Source: JAXLYX01 sp046351215 (lineage in GTDB: Bacteria; Myxococcota_A; Polyangia; Polyangiales; Houyiibacteriaceae). From it: a DNA stretch of 64,000 nt. Shown one piece after another: positions 34,210-43,030 of this stretch. The stretch is taken from positions 1 to 64,000 of the forward strand of contig JAXLYX010000014.1 of the NCBI GenBank assembly GCA_046351215.1. Reading direction: 5' to 3'. Position numbers and translations under genes: made by a program. Numbering within the stretch: the first letter of the stretch is position 1; every line of letters starts with the position of its first letter. The notes beneath the pieces are model-generated. The model ran no database searches. It saw nothing but the letters and a program-made list of their open reading frames with translations, and was not told the DNA's origin.

Positions 34210-35106
34210 TCAACTACGCCCGTGGACCATCTTGCGCACCTCGCCGTCCTCGAAGAGCACCATCACGGCGCCTTCGGGGAGCACGAGCTCGACGCGACCG
34301 ACGCCGAAGCGCGGATGCAGGAGCCACTCGCCGTGGCCGTAGCGCTTGCGCATGTCGTAGGGCTCGGCCGTGAAGCGACGGCGCGAGACCTCGCCCTCGT
34401 CGAGGCGCGGACCGCCGCGCTTCTTGCCGCCTCCACCGGAAGCCGCGGGCTTCGCGCCCCCGCCGCTGCCGACGACCTTGCGCGCCGGCGCGGGCGCGGC
34501 GTCGCGGGCCGGGGCCGCGGGCTCCTTGATGCGCGCGATGTCGCGCACGAGGCGGCCCGCCTGCTGGTGCACCTTCGTGTCGCGCTCGCAGACGAGCACC
34601 TCTTCGATGCCGGGGTTCTTGCCCTCGGCGGCGCACGCGTCCTGGTAGGCCTGGGCCGTGCGCACGATGATCGCGAGGCGCTCGGCGCGATCGAGCTCGC
34701 CGGGGCCGCCGCCGAGGGCGCCGAAGGCGACGCGCTCGACGTGACGGGTGGAGACGAACTCGAGCACGTTCTTCACGGCCTCGCGGAGCGTCTCGGCGTT
34801 CGGCGCGGGCTCGCGCTGCATGCCGGGCTCGGGGGGACGCGTCGCGACCCACGCGAGGAACTGGCAGTGCAGCCGACCGCGCGAGACGCGGATCACGCCA
34901 CCGTCCGGGAGACGACGGCCGGGCACCTGCTTCAGCTCGGCGTCGAGCGCGCGCTGGAGGTCCGTGCCGTAGGCCTCGCGGAGGTCGGTGTCCTGTCCGG
35001 GGCCCGGCCAGAGCTGCATGTCGGCCGCTCCGTCGTGGACGATCGCATCGACCCGGAGCGTCGACGGGAGTTCGTAGAGCGAGGTTCGGATCAGGGTGAC
35101 GTCCAT
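34210..35106 (-). CDS. Macro-domain-like protein fused to a CarD/Tudor-like C-terminus
   Basis: A 298-aa protein. Residues 1-170 look macro-domain-like: DAIVHDGAADMQLWPG, then a VLEFVSTRHVERVAFGALGGGPGEL segment (strand plus phosphate-loop-like turn). A Pro/Ala/Gly/Lys-rich linker follows (about 195-230). The last 60 residues, GHGEWLLHPRFGVGRVELV then VMVLFEDGEVRKMVHG, resemble the CarD_TRCF RNA-polymerase-binding or Tudor-like fold. A role linking ADP-ribose-type signals to transcription is speculative. It is divergent from the gene at 35200. Confidence 0.6.
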   Translation of the reverse strand: MDVTLIRTSLYELPSTLRVDAIVHDGAADMQLWPGPGQDTDLREAYGTDLQRALDAELKQVPGRRLPDGGVIRVSRGRLHCQFLAWVATRPPEPGMQREPAPNAETLREAVKNVLEFVSTRHVERVAFGALGGGPGELDRAERLAIIVRTAQAYQDACAAEGKNPGIEEVLVCERDTKVHQQAGRLVRDIARIKEPAAPARDAAPAPARKVVGSGGGAKPAASGGGGKKRGGPRLDEGEVSRRRFTAEPYDMRKRYGHGEWLLHPRFGVGRVELVLPEGAVMVLFEDGEVRKMVHGRS

Positions 35107-35199
35107 GGGGGCCCTCTGCTAGCACGGGACGGGCCGACTCTCCACGTCGTCGATGCGCTACCCAAGAGGCCCGGTTTCGAGTAAGCACTGCCCATCGCC

Positions 35200-35706
35200 A
35201 TGGCCACCGAAGACACCCCTCCGTACCTCGTTCTCACCTGCCTCCTCGATCCGTCGGCCAAGCCGGCGGCCGTCACCCGGAGCCACGGCGACGCGATGGA
35301 GCGCGCCCAGAAGGCCGCGAAGGGCCAGCGCATCGCCGGCCTCGAGCTCGTCGAGCTCGCCATCGCCGCGCCCGCCTTCGCCGCGCTCCGCAAGCACCTG
35401 CACCTGCCCGAGGACACGCTCGGTCTCTACGACGTGTTCCCGCTCGCCTCGCACCTCGACCGCGAGGTCCGCAAGGCGGCGGCTCAGTTCCTCGCGGCCG
35501 AGGCCGCCTGGGCCCTCGAGGAGCAGGGACAGCTCGGCGGCGTGCCGATGAACCTGAAGCTCGAGCTCCCGAAGTCCTGGAGCCGCGACCCCAAGGAAGT
35601 GCACCAGAAGCTGATGGAGGCGGGCGCCCTCGAGCTCTCGCCGTCCGCGATCGAGACGTTCAAGGCCGTGAAGACGGCCTGGGACGGCTCGGCGCCGGCT
35701 CGCTGA
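35200..35706 (+). CDS. Hypothetical protein
   Basis: A 168-aa soluble, mostly helical protein that I do not recognise. There is no signal peptide, membrane helix or clear motif. It is monocistronic: a divergent gene lies upstream and a rho-independent terminator follows 13 bp after the stop. Confidence 0.7.
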   Translation: MATEDTPPYLVLTCLLDPSAKPAAVTRSHGDAMERAQKAAKGQRIAGLELVELAIAAPAFAALRKHLHLPEDTLGLYDVFPLASHLDREVRKAAAQFLAAEAAWALEEQGQLGGVPMNLKLELPKSWSRDPKEVHQKLMEAGALELSPSAIETFKAVKTAWDGSAPAR

Positions 35707-35718
35707 GCCGCGGCCGCG

Positions 35719-35764
35719 AAGCCGACCCGGCCGCCCCAGGGGCCCCGCCGGAGTCGGCTTTTTC
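35719..35764 (+). terminator. Rho-independent terminator
   Basis: AAGCCGAC and GTCGGCTT pair around a GC-rich inner segment and are followed by a T run. It ends the 35200-35706 transcript and shields the TetR promoter. Confidence 0.75.
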
Positions 35765-35774
35765 GTCGCCCCCG

Positions 35775-35800
35775 AAAAACAATCAGGCTTGACTGTTTTT
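35775..35800. promoter_or_regulatory. Putative TetR operator / promoter region
   Basis: AAAACAATCA and TGACTGTTTT form an inverted repeat with 9 of 10 bp matching around a short centre, 24 bp before the tetR GTG. A TTGACT (35789-35794) inside it could serve as a -35. The AT-rich symmetrical site in a 70% GC background is strongly suggestive of an autoregulatory operator. Confidence 0.65.
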
Positions 35801-35823
35801 ATCGTCCTGGGCAGCCTGCTCGG

Positions 35824-36528
35824 GTGACCAGCGCCCGTTCCTCCGCCCCCTTCCCCGGCTCGCCGCGTCGCGAGGGGCGCAAGCCCACGCAGGAAGAGAA
35901 GAGCGCCGCGACCCGCGAGCGCCTGCTCGACGCGACGCTCGACTGCCTGCACGACCTCGGGTACGCGCGCACCACGACCATCGAGGTGGCCGAGCGCGCC
36001 GGGCTCTCGCGTGGGGCGATGCTCCACCACTACCCCTCGAAGGCGGCGCTCGTCGCGGCCGCCATCGAGCACCTCGCCGAGCGTCGCATCGCGGAATTCG
36101 TCGAGGCCGTGGGACGGCTCGCGGAGGTCGGCGACTCGATCCCCGACGTCATCGACCTCCTGCACGCGCAGTTCACCTCGCCGTCCTATTTCGTCGGCCT
36201 CGAGCTCTCGGTCGCCGCGCGCACCGACGAGGAGCTGCGGGCTTCGATCCTGCCCGTCTTCGCACGCTACGAGACGATCATCGCCGAGCGGGCGCGCGAG
36301 CTCTTCGCGCACCTCGCCCCCTCGCTCGAGCTCTTCGAGATGCAGCGGCGCTTCGTCTACACGCTCCTGCACGGGATCGCCGTGATGCGGCTCTCCGGTG
36401 CCGATCCGGGCGAGGAGGAGAAGCTCCTCGCGGATCTCAAGCGTCCCTTCGTCGGCCTCCGCGTGGAGCGCCGGAACGAGGAGAAGGCCGAGAGGCCCGA
36501 CCGACCGAAGCGAGGAGAGCCAGCATGA
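35824..36528 (+). CDS. TetR/AcrR family transcriptional regulator
   Basis: A 234-aa protein from a GTG. The N-terminal TetR HTH is clear: RLLDATLDCLHDLGYARTTT, IEVAERAGLSRGAMLHHYPSKAALV. The C-terminal ligand domain is helical, without a known ligand. Its stop overlaps the start of the DUF2236 gene (ATGA), so the regulator and the oxygenase-like enzyme are translated together. A palindromic AT-rich site just upstream is the likely operator. Regulation of the pair by a hydrophobic substrate is inference. Confidence 0.92.
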   Translation: MTSARSSAPFPGSPRREGRKPTQEEKSAATRERLLDATLDCLHDLGYARTTTIEVAERAGLSRGAMLHHYPSKAALVAAAIEHLAERRIAEFVEAVGRLAEVGDSIPDVIDLLHAQFTSPSYFVGLELSVAARTDEELRASILPVFARYETIIAERARELFAHLAPSLELFEMQRRFVYTLLHGIAVMRLSGADPGEEEKLLADLKRPFVGLRVERRNEEKAERPDRPKRGEPA

Positions 36529-37730
36529 TCCCGACGCGCGTCTCGAACCTCGAGAGGGCCCGGAAGCACTCCGGCGTCTACGTGGACCTCTATTGCGACG
36601 CCCTGACGAAGGGCGATCCGCTCGCGGACGCCGCCGTGCTCGAGATGGAGAAGCTCCCGCGCGGCGCCGGCATGAAGATGTTCGAGCAGGCGCTCGCCGA
36701 GGGCATCGGCGCCGTGAGGAACGCCCCGCCCGCGCTCGTCGCGCTCTTCGCGCAGGTCGACGAGATCCCCGAGTGGGTCGATTGGGAGCGCATGGCGCTC
36801 GGCGCGCGCACCTACCAGCGCACGGGCGCGGCGGGCGGCCTCGTGCTCTCCGCGGTCTCGCTGATGAACGGCTACCATTCGAGCGCCGCGATCAAGCCGC
36901 TGCTCTTCACGGGACGCCTCGATCAGATGGCGCGTCGGCGTCTCGCGGAGACCGGCCGCTTCATCTTCGAGACGATCCAGACCGACGGCCTGCGCCGCTA
37001 CGCGCGCGGCTTCGCGACGACGCTGAAGGTGCGGCTCGTGCACGCGTTCGTGCGGCGCATGCTCTCGCAGTCGCCGCGCTGGAACGCCGAGGCCTGGGGC
37101 ACGCCGATCAACCAGGCGGACATGGGCGCGACGAACCTCTCGTTCTCGGTCGCGCTGATCCACGGCGTGCGCGAGATCGGCATCCGGATGTCCCGCGAGG
37201 AAGCGGACGCGCTGATCCACCTCTGGCGCTACTCGGGCTACCTCTCGGGCGTCGACATCGGCCTGCTCGCCGTGACCGAGGAGGAGGCCTGGTTCCGCGC
37301 CGAGCTCAACGACATGATCCAGCCGAGCCCCGACGAGGGCTCGATCCTGCTCGCCGAGGCGCTCCGGACGGTGAACCGCTCGCGCAGCGACAACCCGCTG
37401 CAGAAGGCGATGGCGCCCTTCCTGCTCCGCTACCACGACGGCCTCACGCGCGTGGCGCTCGGCGACGAGAAGGCGGACAACCTCGGCGCGCCGAACAAGG
37501 GCTGGAAGTACGTCGTGCAGGGCATGCGGCCCCTCGTGACGGCGTCCGAGCTCGTGCGCGAGCGCGTGCCCTTCGGCACGCGCCTCGCGGCCGTCGTCGG
37601 CAACCGCATGTGGCAGAACGCCCTCGAGATGGAGCTCGGCGGGAAGGACGCGGACTTCGCGCCTCCGTCCGGCATCCCCGGCGAGGGTCGCTTCGGCCCG
37701 TCGAAGGGGCGGCCCGCCCAGGCGGCCTGA
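36525..37730 (+). CDS. DUF2236 / MpaB-type (latex-clearing-protein-like) oxygenase family protein
   Basis: A 401-aa protein. DUF2236 signatures: PEWVDWERMALGARTYQRTGAAGG, a GRFIFETIQTDG segment, and the RLVHAFVRRML helix with a likely haem or metal His. The family includes rubber oxygenase (Lcp) and the mycophenolic-acid enzyme MpaB, which use haem b and O2. It has no signal peptide, so it is cytoplasmic, unlike Lcp. It is coupled to the upstream TetR gene. A paralogous DUF2236 gene lies at 48972-49943. Confidence 0.82.
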   Translation: MIPTRVSNLERARKHSGVYVDLYCDALTKGDPLADAAVLEMEKLPRGAGMKMFEQALAEGIGAVRNAPPALVALFAQVDEIPEWVDWERMALGARTYQRTGAAGGLVLSAVSLMNGYHSSAAIKPLLFTGRLDQMARRRLAETGRFIFETIQTDGLRRYARGFATTLKVRLVHAFVRRMLSQSPRWNAEAWGTPINQADMGATNLSFSVALIHGVREIGIRMSREEADALIHLWRYSGYLSGVDIGLLAVTEEEAWFRAELNDMIQPSPDEGSILLAEALRTVNRSRSDNPLQKAMAPFLLRYHDGLTRVALGDEKADNLGAPNKGWKYVVQGMRPLVTASELVRERVPFGTRLAAVVGNRMWQNALEMELGGKDADFAPPSGIPGEGRFGPSKGRPAQAA

Positions 37731-37892
37731 GCAACGGCGCGGGCGCTCGGCCGAGACCGGAGGGTCCAAGGATCCCCGGCCGCCCCGGAAACCGTCACCA
37801 ACCGGTCACGAAAAGTGCGGATTCTGCACGGCCCCCCATTTCCCACGGGGTGGGGATCCGTAGGATGAGCCCGTTCCTCGGGAGCTCCTCCG

Positions 37893-39290
37893 ATGCCGCG
37901 CACCGTAATGTTCGTCCCCTTCCTCGCCGCCTTCTTCCTCCTCCTCGCCGGTTGCACGGAGGAGGCCCCGGCGATGGACGGGCACATCGGCTACCAGGAG
38001 CAGGCGATCCACTCGGTCTGCCTGACGGCCGGCAGCCCCCGCAGCTACGGCATCGACGTCTCCAAGTGGCAGGGGACGATCGACTGGGCGCAGGTCGGGA
38101 CGAGCGGCAAGACCTTCGCGATCATCCGGGCCTCGAGCGGCGGCACCTACAAGGACACGACCTTCGCGGCGAACTGGGCGGGGGCGAAGAGCGCGGGCCT
38201 CCTGCGCGGCGCGTACCACTACTTCCTCGCGGACGTCAGCGGCACGACGCAGGCGGATCTCATGGTCTCGGTGATGGGAACGCTCGGGGTCGACGACCTG
38301 CCGCCCGTGATCGACGTCGAGGAGACGCGGAGCCAGACGGCGGCGACGATCGTGACGCGCGTGAACGAGATGGTCGTGCGCCTGCGCGAGCTCACGGGCC
38401 GCGACGCGATGATCTATTCGGGCGGCTATTTCTGGGACACGAACGTGAAGTCGACCCAGTTCGCCTCGCTTCCGCTCTGGACCGCGCACTACTTCAACGA
38501 CGGCACGACGAGCCACTGTCCGAACACCCCCGACGCCTGGTCGAAGTGGACGCTCTGGCAGTACTCGAGCACGGGCTCGGTGCCCGGCATCACGGGCAAC
38601 GTCGACCTCGACGTCTTCGAGGGCACGCGCGACGACCTCCTCGCGCTCGCCCATGCGAGCCAGTACTACAAGGCGAGCTTCGTCGCCCAATCGTTCCCCT
38701 ACGCCTCGCAGGGCCCGCTCGTCCTCGCCCTCGGCGAGACGCGGAGCGTGTCGATCGATCTGAAGAACACCGGCACGGCGACCTGGGACTCGAACACCCG
38801 GCTCGCGTTCTCGCAGCCCCGGGACGGCACCTTCCCGGGCCTCCAGGCGGCCTCCTGGCTCTCCCCCACCCGCCTCGTCGCCGTGAGCGGCACCGTGCCG
38901 CCGGGCTCGACGTACCGCTTCCAATTCGAGCTCACGGGCAACGCGCCGGGCACCTACGACGTCTTCTTCAACCTCGTGCAGGAGGGCTCGGCCTGGTTCT
39001 CGGATCCCGGCCAGGGCGGCCCGACGGACCACCAGCTCGAGGGGATCTTCACGGTCGATCCGAACGCGGACGGTGGAACGGCGGCGCCTCCCGATGCCGG
39101 TCTCGTCGACGATGGCGGCGTGATCGACGGGGACGGCGGAACGGTGGACGGCGACGGCGGGGTCGCGGCGCCGAGCCATCGCCAAGGGGGCTGCAGCGCG
39201 GCTGCGGGCCCTGGTGGAGCGCCGATCGGGGCGATGCTCGTGATCCTCGCGGCGCTCGTCGCGGGACGCAGGCGGCGCGGTCGGGGCTGA
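37893..39290 (+). CDS. GH25 lysozyme-like lipoprotein with Nbr1/Ig-like domain and MYXO-CTERM tail
   Basis: A 465-aa secreted protein. A signal ends in LLLAGC (C21). GH25 muramidase domain, about residues 50-250: GIDVSKWQGTIDW, FAIIRASSG, GAYHYF and the catalytic DxE in VIDVEE, ending in LWQYSSTG. An Ig-like Nbr1-type domain follows (SIDLKNTGTATWDSNTRL, GTYDVFFNLVQEG). A DGG-rich linker leads to a MYXO-CTERM tail (GGCSAAAGPG, a helix, RRRRG). It would cleave peptidoglycan at the cell surface or in prey. The tail predicts surface sorting. Confidence 0.88.
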   Translation: MPRTVMFVPFLAAFFLLLAGCTEEAPAMDGHIGYQEQAIHSVCLTAGSPRSYGIDVSKWQGTIDWAQVGTSGKTFAIIRASSGGTYKDTTFAANWAGAKSAGLLRGAYHYFLADVSGTTQADLMVSVMGTLGVDDLPPVIDVEETRSQTAATIVTRVNEMVVRLRELTGRDAMIYSGGYFWDTNVKSTQFASLPLWTAHYFNDGTTSHCPNTPDAWSKWTLWQYSSTGSVPGITGNVDLDVFEGTRDDLLALAHASQYYKASFVAQSFPYASQGPLVLALGETRSVSIDLKNTGTATWDSNTRLAFSQPRDGTFPGLQAASWLSPTRLVAVSGTVPPGSTYRFQFELTGNAPGTYDVFFNLVQEGSAWFSDPGQGGPTDHQLEGIFTVDPNADGGTAAPPDAGLVDDGGVIDGDGGTVDGDGGVAAPSHRQGGCSAAAGPGGAPIGAMLVILAALVAGRRRRGRG

Positions 39291-39293
39291 GCC

Positions 39294-41690
39294 TCAGCCC
39301 TCGTCCGTATCGAGCCTGAGCGTTCCCCGCGTCCCGTCGAGGATCACGCGATCGCCCGTGCGGAAGCGGAGGGTCGCGTCGCGGAGGTTCACGACGGCGG
39401 GCATGCCGTACTCGCGGGCGACGACGGCGCCGTGGGAGACGGCCGAGCCGATGTCGGTCGCGAGGCCGGCGATGACGGCGAAGCAGGGCGTCCAGCCGAC
39501 GTCGGTGATCGGGGTGATGAGGATCTCGCCCTCGCGGACGGCGGAGGCCTCGTCGAGGGTGCGGGCCACGCGTGCGAGCCCCCGCGCGATGCCGGGCGAG
39601 ACCGGCTTGCCGACGAGCTCGAGCGCGGCCTCGCCGGAATGGGTCGGGACCTCGATCGGCTCGGGGACCCCGCGGAAGATCTCCTCGAACGTGAAGCCCA
39701 TCTGCACGGGGAGGACGCGACGACGGGCCTCGGCGTGCGCGACGGCCGCGTCGCTCGGCGCGCTGCACTGACGTCCGAGCTCGGCGTGCGTGAAGAAGAA
39801 GACGAGGTCGGCGTCGGGCAGCATGCCGTTCTCGACCATGCGCTCGCCGAGCGTCCGGTAGGCGTCGCGGAACTCCGCGCTGATCCGGATGAGCAACGAC
39901 TTCGATCGCTCGCGCGAGCGGACGCCGGCGTGGGCGAGCCGGACGAGGCGACGCATCGGATGCGAGAGCGAGGCGGGATCGACGCCCCGGGGCCGGGCTC
40001 CGGAGACGTGGCCACGCGCACGGGCACGGAGCGACGCACGCACGCTCTTCACCACGGGGAGCGGATCGACGCGCCACTCCCGCTGCCGCATCTCGGCCTC
40101 TCGCACGCTCCGATGGCCGTGGCGCGCGAGGTACGCGGCGAAGGCCCGACCGGCGCCGCCCGAGCGCGGGGAACGGAGCAGCTCGAGCGCCTCCGCGTCG
40201 TCGAGGCCCTCGAAGATCCGAGCGACGTCGGGTGCCGCGAGCAGCGCCTCGACGATCGTGTCGATGCCCATCGCGATGTCGGCGCTCTCGACCTCCGTCG
40301 CGCCGGAGAGGAGCTCGGCGACGCGCGCGTGGTGCGCCTCGGTCGGCTCCTTGCCCTCGGCCGTGATCCCGAGGAGGAGCGGCGCCATCGCGCCGGCGCC
40401 CGACGAAGAGACGAGGTGCAGCTCGTACGCCGTGTAGAGCGCGTCGAAGCGCGAGTCGATCGCACGCCAGGCTTCGAGGGGCTTCGCCGGACGCGGGATC
40501 GCGAAGCCGGCGGCGAGCGTCTCGAGCCGCTCGCGCGCCGCCGGGATGGCCGTGAACGAGCGCACGTAGTGGAGGGTTCCGAGCAACCGGCGGGCAAAGG
40601 ACGCGGGCTCGCCCATCTCGAGCTCGGGCACGAGGCGACCGCAGACGGCGAGCGCCACGTCGTCGGGCCGCGAGAGGAAGGTGTAGCGGCCGAGCGCCGC
40701 GAGCAGGCTGAGGTTCAGGAAGAGGTGGTTGCCGAACGAGGCGACGTAGACGGCCTCGTCGTTCCGGACGCCCTTCACCGAGCCGATCTTCGCGTAGGCG
40801 CGCTGCATGCCCACGTCGATACCGCGCGCCGTCGTCGAGAGCGTGAGGGGCGTGACCGCGCCCGGCATCATCTCGCCGATGTTGCACTTGGTCCAGATGT
40901 CGCCCGGCCCGGGCACGGTGTCGAGCTCGCGCGGATCGCCGAGCAGATGCGTGACGGGACGCGCCTGGAGCCAGTGGATTCCGCCGTCGCGGTCGATCGC
41001 CCATTCGAGATCGAGAGGCCGCCCCTCGCGTGCGGCCGCGAGCCTCGCGCCGCTCGCGAGCGCCACGAGCTCGGCGTGCGAGAGGATCGGTTGCTCGCCG
41101 ACGAGCTCGCGTCGAGCGACCGAGCCGTCGGGCCGGAGCTCGTAGTGATCGGGCGTGGCGTGGCCGCTCACGAGCGCCTCGCCGAGCCCGCGCACGGCAT
41201 CGATGACGAGGCGGTCGCGGCGACCCGTGACGGGATCGACCGTGAAGAGCACGCCCGCGGCCGCGGCATCGACCATGCGCTGCACGACGACGCACATCAC
41301 GCGCCCCGCGTCGTCCGTGCGCGCCTCGCGGTAGGCGGAGGCGCGGGCCGAGCCGAGCGACGCGAGACAACGCCGGACCGCGCCCTCGAGGGCCTCCTCG
41401 CCCTCGACGCCGAGGATCGTCTCGAATTGGCCAGCGAACGAGGCCTCGACGCCGTCCTCGCCGACGGCGGAGGAGCGGACTGCGACCTTGCCTCCGCCGA
41501 GCGTCCGGTAGGCCTCGCGCAAGCCGTCGAGGCTCGACTCGGCCGTGGCGCCGACGACGACGAAGCCGCGGGGCACGTCGAGGCCCATGCGGATCAGGTC
41601 GGCGAGGCCACGCGCCTTGCCGCCGACGGCCAGCGAGGATTCGTCGACGAGTCCCTCGAGGGGGATGCAGCGCACCGCGGATTCCGTCAC
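39294..41690 (-). CDS. PEP-synthase-type phosphotransferase with rifampin-phosphotransferase-like architecture
   Basis: A 798-aa protein from a GTG with GGAGG upstream. An N-terminal ATP-grasp (PPDK_N) domain has VGGKARGLADLIRMG, VAVRSSAVGEDG and ASFAGQFET. The middle region carries DIWTKCNIGEMMPGAVTPLTLS. The C-terminal phosphohistidine swivel domain has AVSHGAVVAREYGMPAV. The PEP/pyruvate TIM barrel of PPDK and PpsA is missing. ATP-grasp, substrate domain, His domain is the order of rifampin phosphotransferases and of related antibiotic-biosynthesis ligases. Antibiotic inactivation is a candidate function; the real substrate is unknown. Confidence 0.8.
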   Translation of the reverse strand: MTESAVRCIPLEGLVDESSLAVGGKARGLADLIRMGLDVPRGFVVVGATAESSLDGLREAYRTLGGGKVAVRSSAVGEDGVEASFAGQFETILGVEGEEALEGAVRRCLASLGSARASAYREARTDDAGRVMCVVVQRMVDAAAAGVLFTVDPVTGRRDRLVIDAVRGLGEALVSGHATPDHYELRPDGSVARRELVGEQPILSHAELVALASGARLAAAREGRPLDLEWAIDRDGGIHWLQARPVTHLLGDPRELDTVPGPGDIWTKCNIGEMMPGAVTPLTLSTTARGIDVGMQRAYAKIGSVKGVRNDEAVYVASFGNHLFLNLSLLAALGRYTFLSRPDDVALAVCGRLVPELEMGEPASFARRLLGTLHYVRSFTAIPAARERLETLAAGFAIPRPAKPLEAWRAIDSRFDALYTAYELHLVSSSGAGAMAPLLLGITAEGKEPTEAHHARVAELLSGATEVESADIAMGIDTIVEALLAAPDVARIFEGLDDAEALELLRSPRSGGAGRAFAAYLARHGHRSVREAEMRQREWRVDPLPVVKSVRASLRARARGHVSGARPRGVDPASLSHPMRRLVRLAHAGVRSRERSKSLLIRISAEFRDAYRTLGERMVENGMLPDADLVFFFTHAELGRQCSAPSDAAVAHAEARRRVLPVQMGFTFEEIFRGVPEPIEVPTHSGEAALELVGKPVSPGIARGLARVARTLDEASAVREGEILITPITDVGWTPCFAVIAGLATDIGSAVSHGAVVAREYGMPAVVNLRDATLRFRTGDRVILDGTRGTLRLDTDEG

Positions 41691-41784
41691 GACCGACCTC
41701 CGCGCGCTCCCGCCGTGGGTCGAGGCGGCTCGCGCACGAGCCCGTGCATACGACGGCCCCACGCCCGCGGGAAGCCCTTTCCGC

Positions 41785-42966
41785 TCAGGCCGTCGGGTTC
41801 GCTCCGAGCAGGCCCATGCCACCGAGGAAGGCGAGCTGCGTGCGGAGCACGGCGGCCCGATCGTAATAGGCGATGTGCGCTCCCTGGCTCCAATGCACTC
41901 GTGACCCGGGCCAGCGCTCGTGGAGATGCTGTGTATGACCGGGCGGGGCGATGCGATCGCCGAGGCCGCAGACGAGCAGGATCCGTCCCGGATCGATCGC
42001 GGGCGCGAAGGAGAGAGGCGAGGTCGGGGCCACGATCCGGCGCAGGCCGCGGAGGATCGTCGCGGGATCGTCGAAGCGGTAGCGGAGGTAGTGCTTCACC
42101 GGCCACGCCTGGAGCACGTCGACCATCGAAGCGACGTGCCCGACCGGCATCGAGAAGGCGAGGTCGGGCTCGAGCGCGGCGAGCAGCGCGGAATGCGTAC
42201 CGCCCCAGCTGTAGCCCGTGACGCCGACCGGCACGTTCCGCGTCTTCCGCAGGTGGCGGACGAGGATGCGGAGGTCGAGCACGCCCTGCCCCACGGCCTC
42301 GAGCACGCGGAAGTAGCGCGGCGTCATGATCGCCTGACCGTCGAAGAGGCTGCCGGGCGGCTGCCGCAGCCCGTGGAACGGCAGCTGGACGAGGACCACG
42401 TCGAGCCCTGCACGGATCATCCGATCGACGAGGAAGAAGCGCTCGTTCAGGCCGAAGGCCGACGCGAAGTAGCCGTGCAGCACGATCGCGATCGTGCGGG
42501 GGCGGTCGCGGTGGAAGAAGCCGCGCGCCTCGACCCTCTCGTTCGGCGAGAGCCCCGCGTACTCGTGCCGGAGGGCCGGGTTCAGCGTGCGGAACGGGCT
42601 CTCGAAGACGATGTGGCGGCAGTCGACCCCGAGGCGCTCGAAGCGATGGGCCTCGTGCGTCTCGGTCACGACGACGTCGTCCGGCGGCTCCTGGTAGAAG
42701 CTCCGCGGGTCCTCGAGGAAGCGCGGATCCGTGTAGAACGCGTGCTCGGCCATGTACCGCTCGAAGGGCATGGCGCCGAGCGTCGAGCGGACGTTGAGCA
42801 CGTAGGGGAGGCTCGCCTCGGTCACGATCAGCCGGTCGAGCGAAGCGGCGACCCGCGAAGCGAGCGTCGGTCGTGGGCCGCCCTCGAGATGGACGTCGGT
42901 GAGCCCCGACTCGACCTCGAGGCTCTCGATCCAATCCGTCTTCGTCGAACCTGCGTGGGACTGCAT
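41785..42966 (-). CDS. Alpha/beta hydrolase family protein
   Basis: A 393-aa protein with an alpha/beta hydrolase core in the second half: HGYFASAFGL oxyanion region, nucleophile elbow GYSWGG, an acidic residue near VCGLGDRIAPP, and His in GAHIAYYD. The first 130 residues are a lid-like or family-specific extension. There is no signal peptide. It lies 64 bp downstream of the acyl-CoA operon on the same strand and may be its last gene; hydrolysis of an ester or thioester would fit. Confidence 0.82.
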   Translation of the reverse strand: MQSHAGSTKTDWIESLEVESGLTDVHLEGGPRPTLASRVAASLDRLIVTEASLPYVLNVRSTLGAMPFERYMAEHAFYTDPRFLEDPRSFYQEPPDDVVVTETHEAHRFERLGVDCRHIVFESPFRTLNPALRHEYAGLSPNERVEARGFFHRDRPRTIAIVLHGYFASAFGLNERFFLVDRMIRAGLDVVLVQLPFHGLRQPPGSLFDGQAIMTPRYFRVLEAVGQGVLDLRILVRHLRKTRNVPVGVTGYSWGGTHSALLAALEPDLAFSMPVGHVASMVDVLQAWPVKHYLRYRFDDPATILRGLRRIVAPTSPLSFAPAIDPGRILLVCGLGDRIAPPGHTQHLHERWPGSRVHWSQGAHIAYYDRAAVLRTQLAFLGGMGLLGANPTA

Positions 42967-43030
42967 GGGCTACGGCTCCCTACCTACGCGCCCTTCCCGG
43001 AAGGGGAAGGCTCGGGTCGATCGTGCCGCG

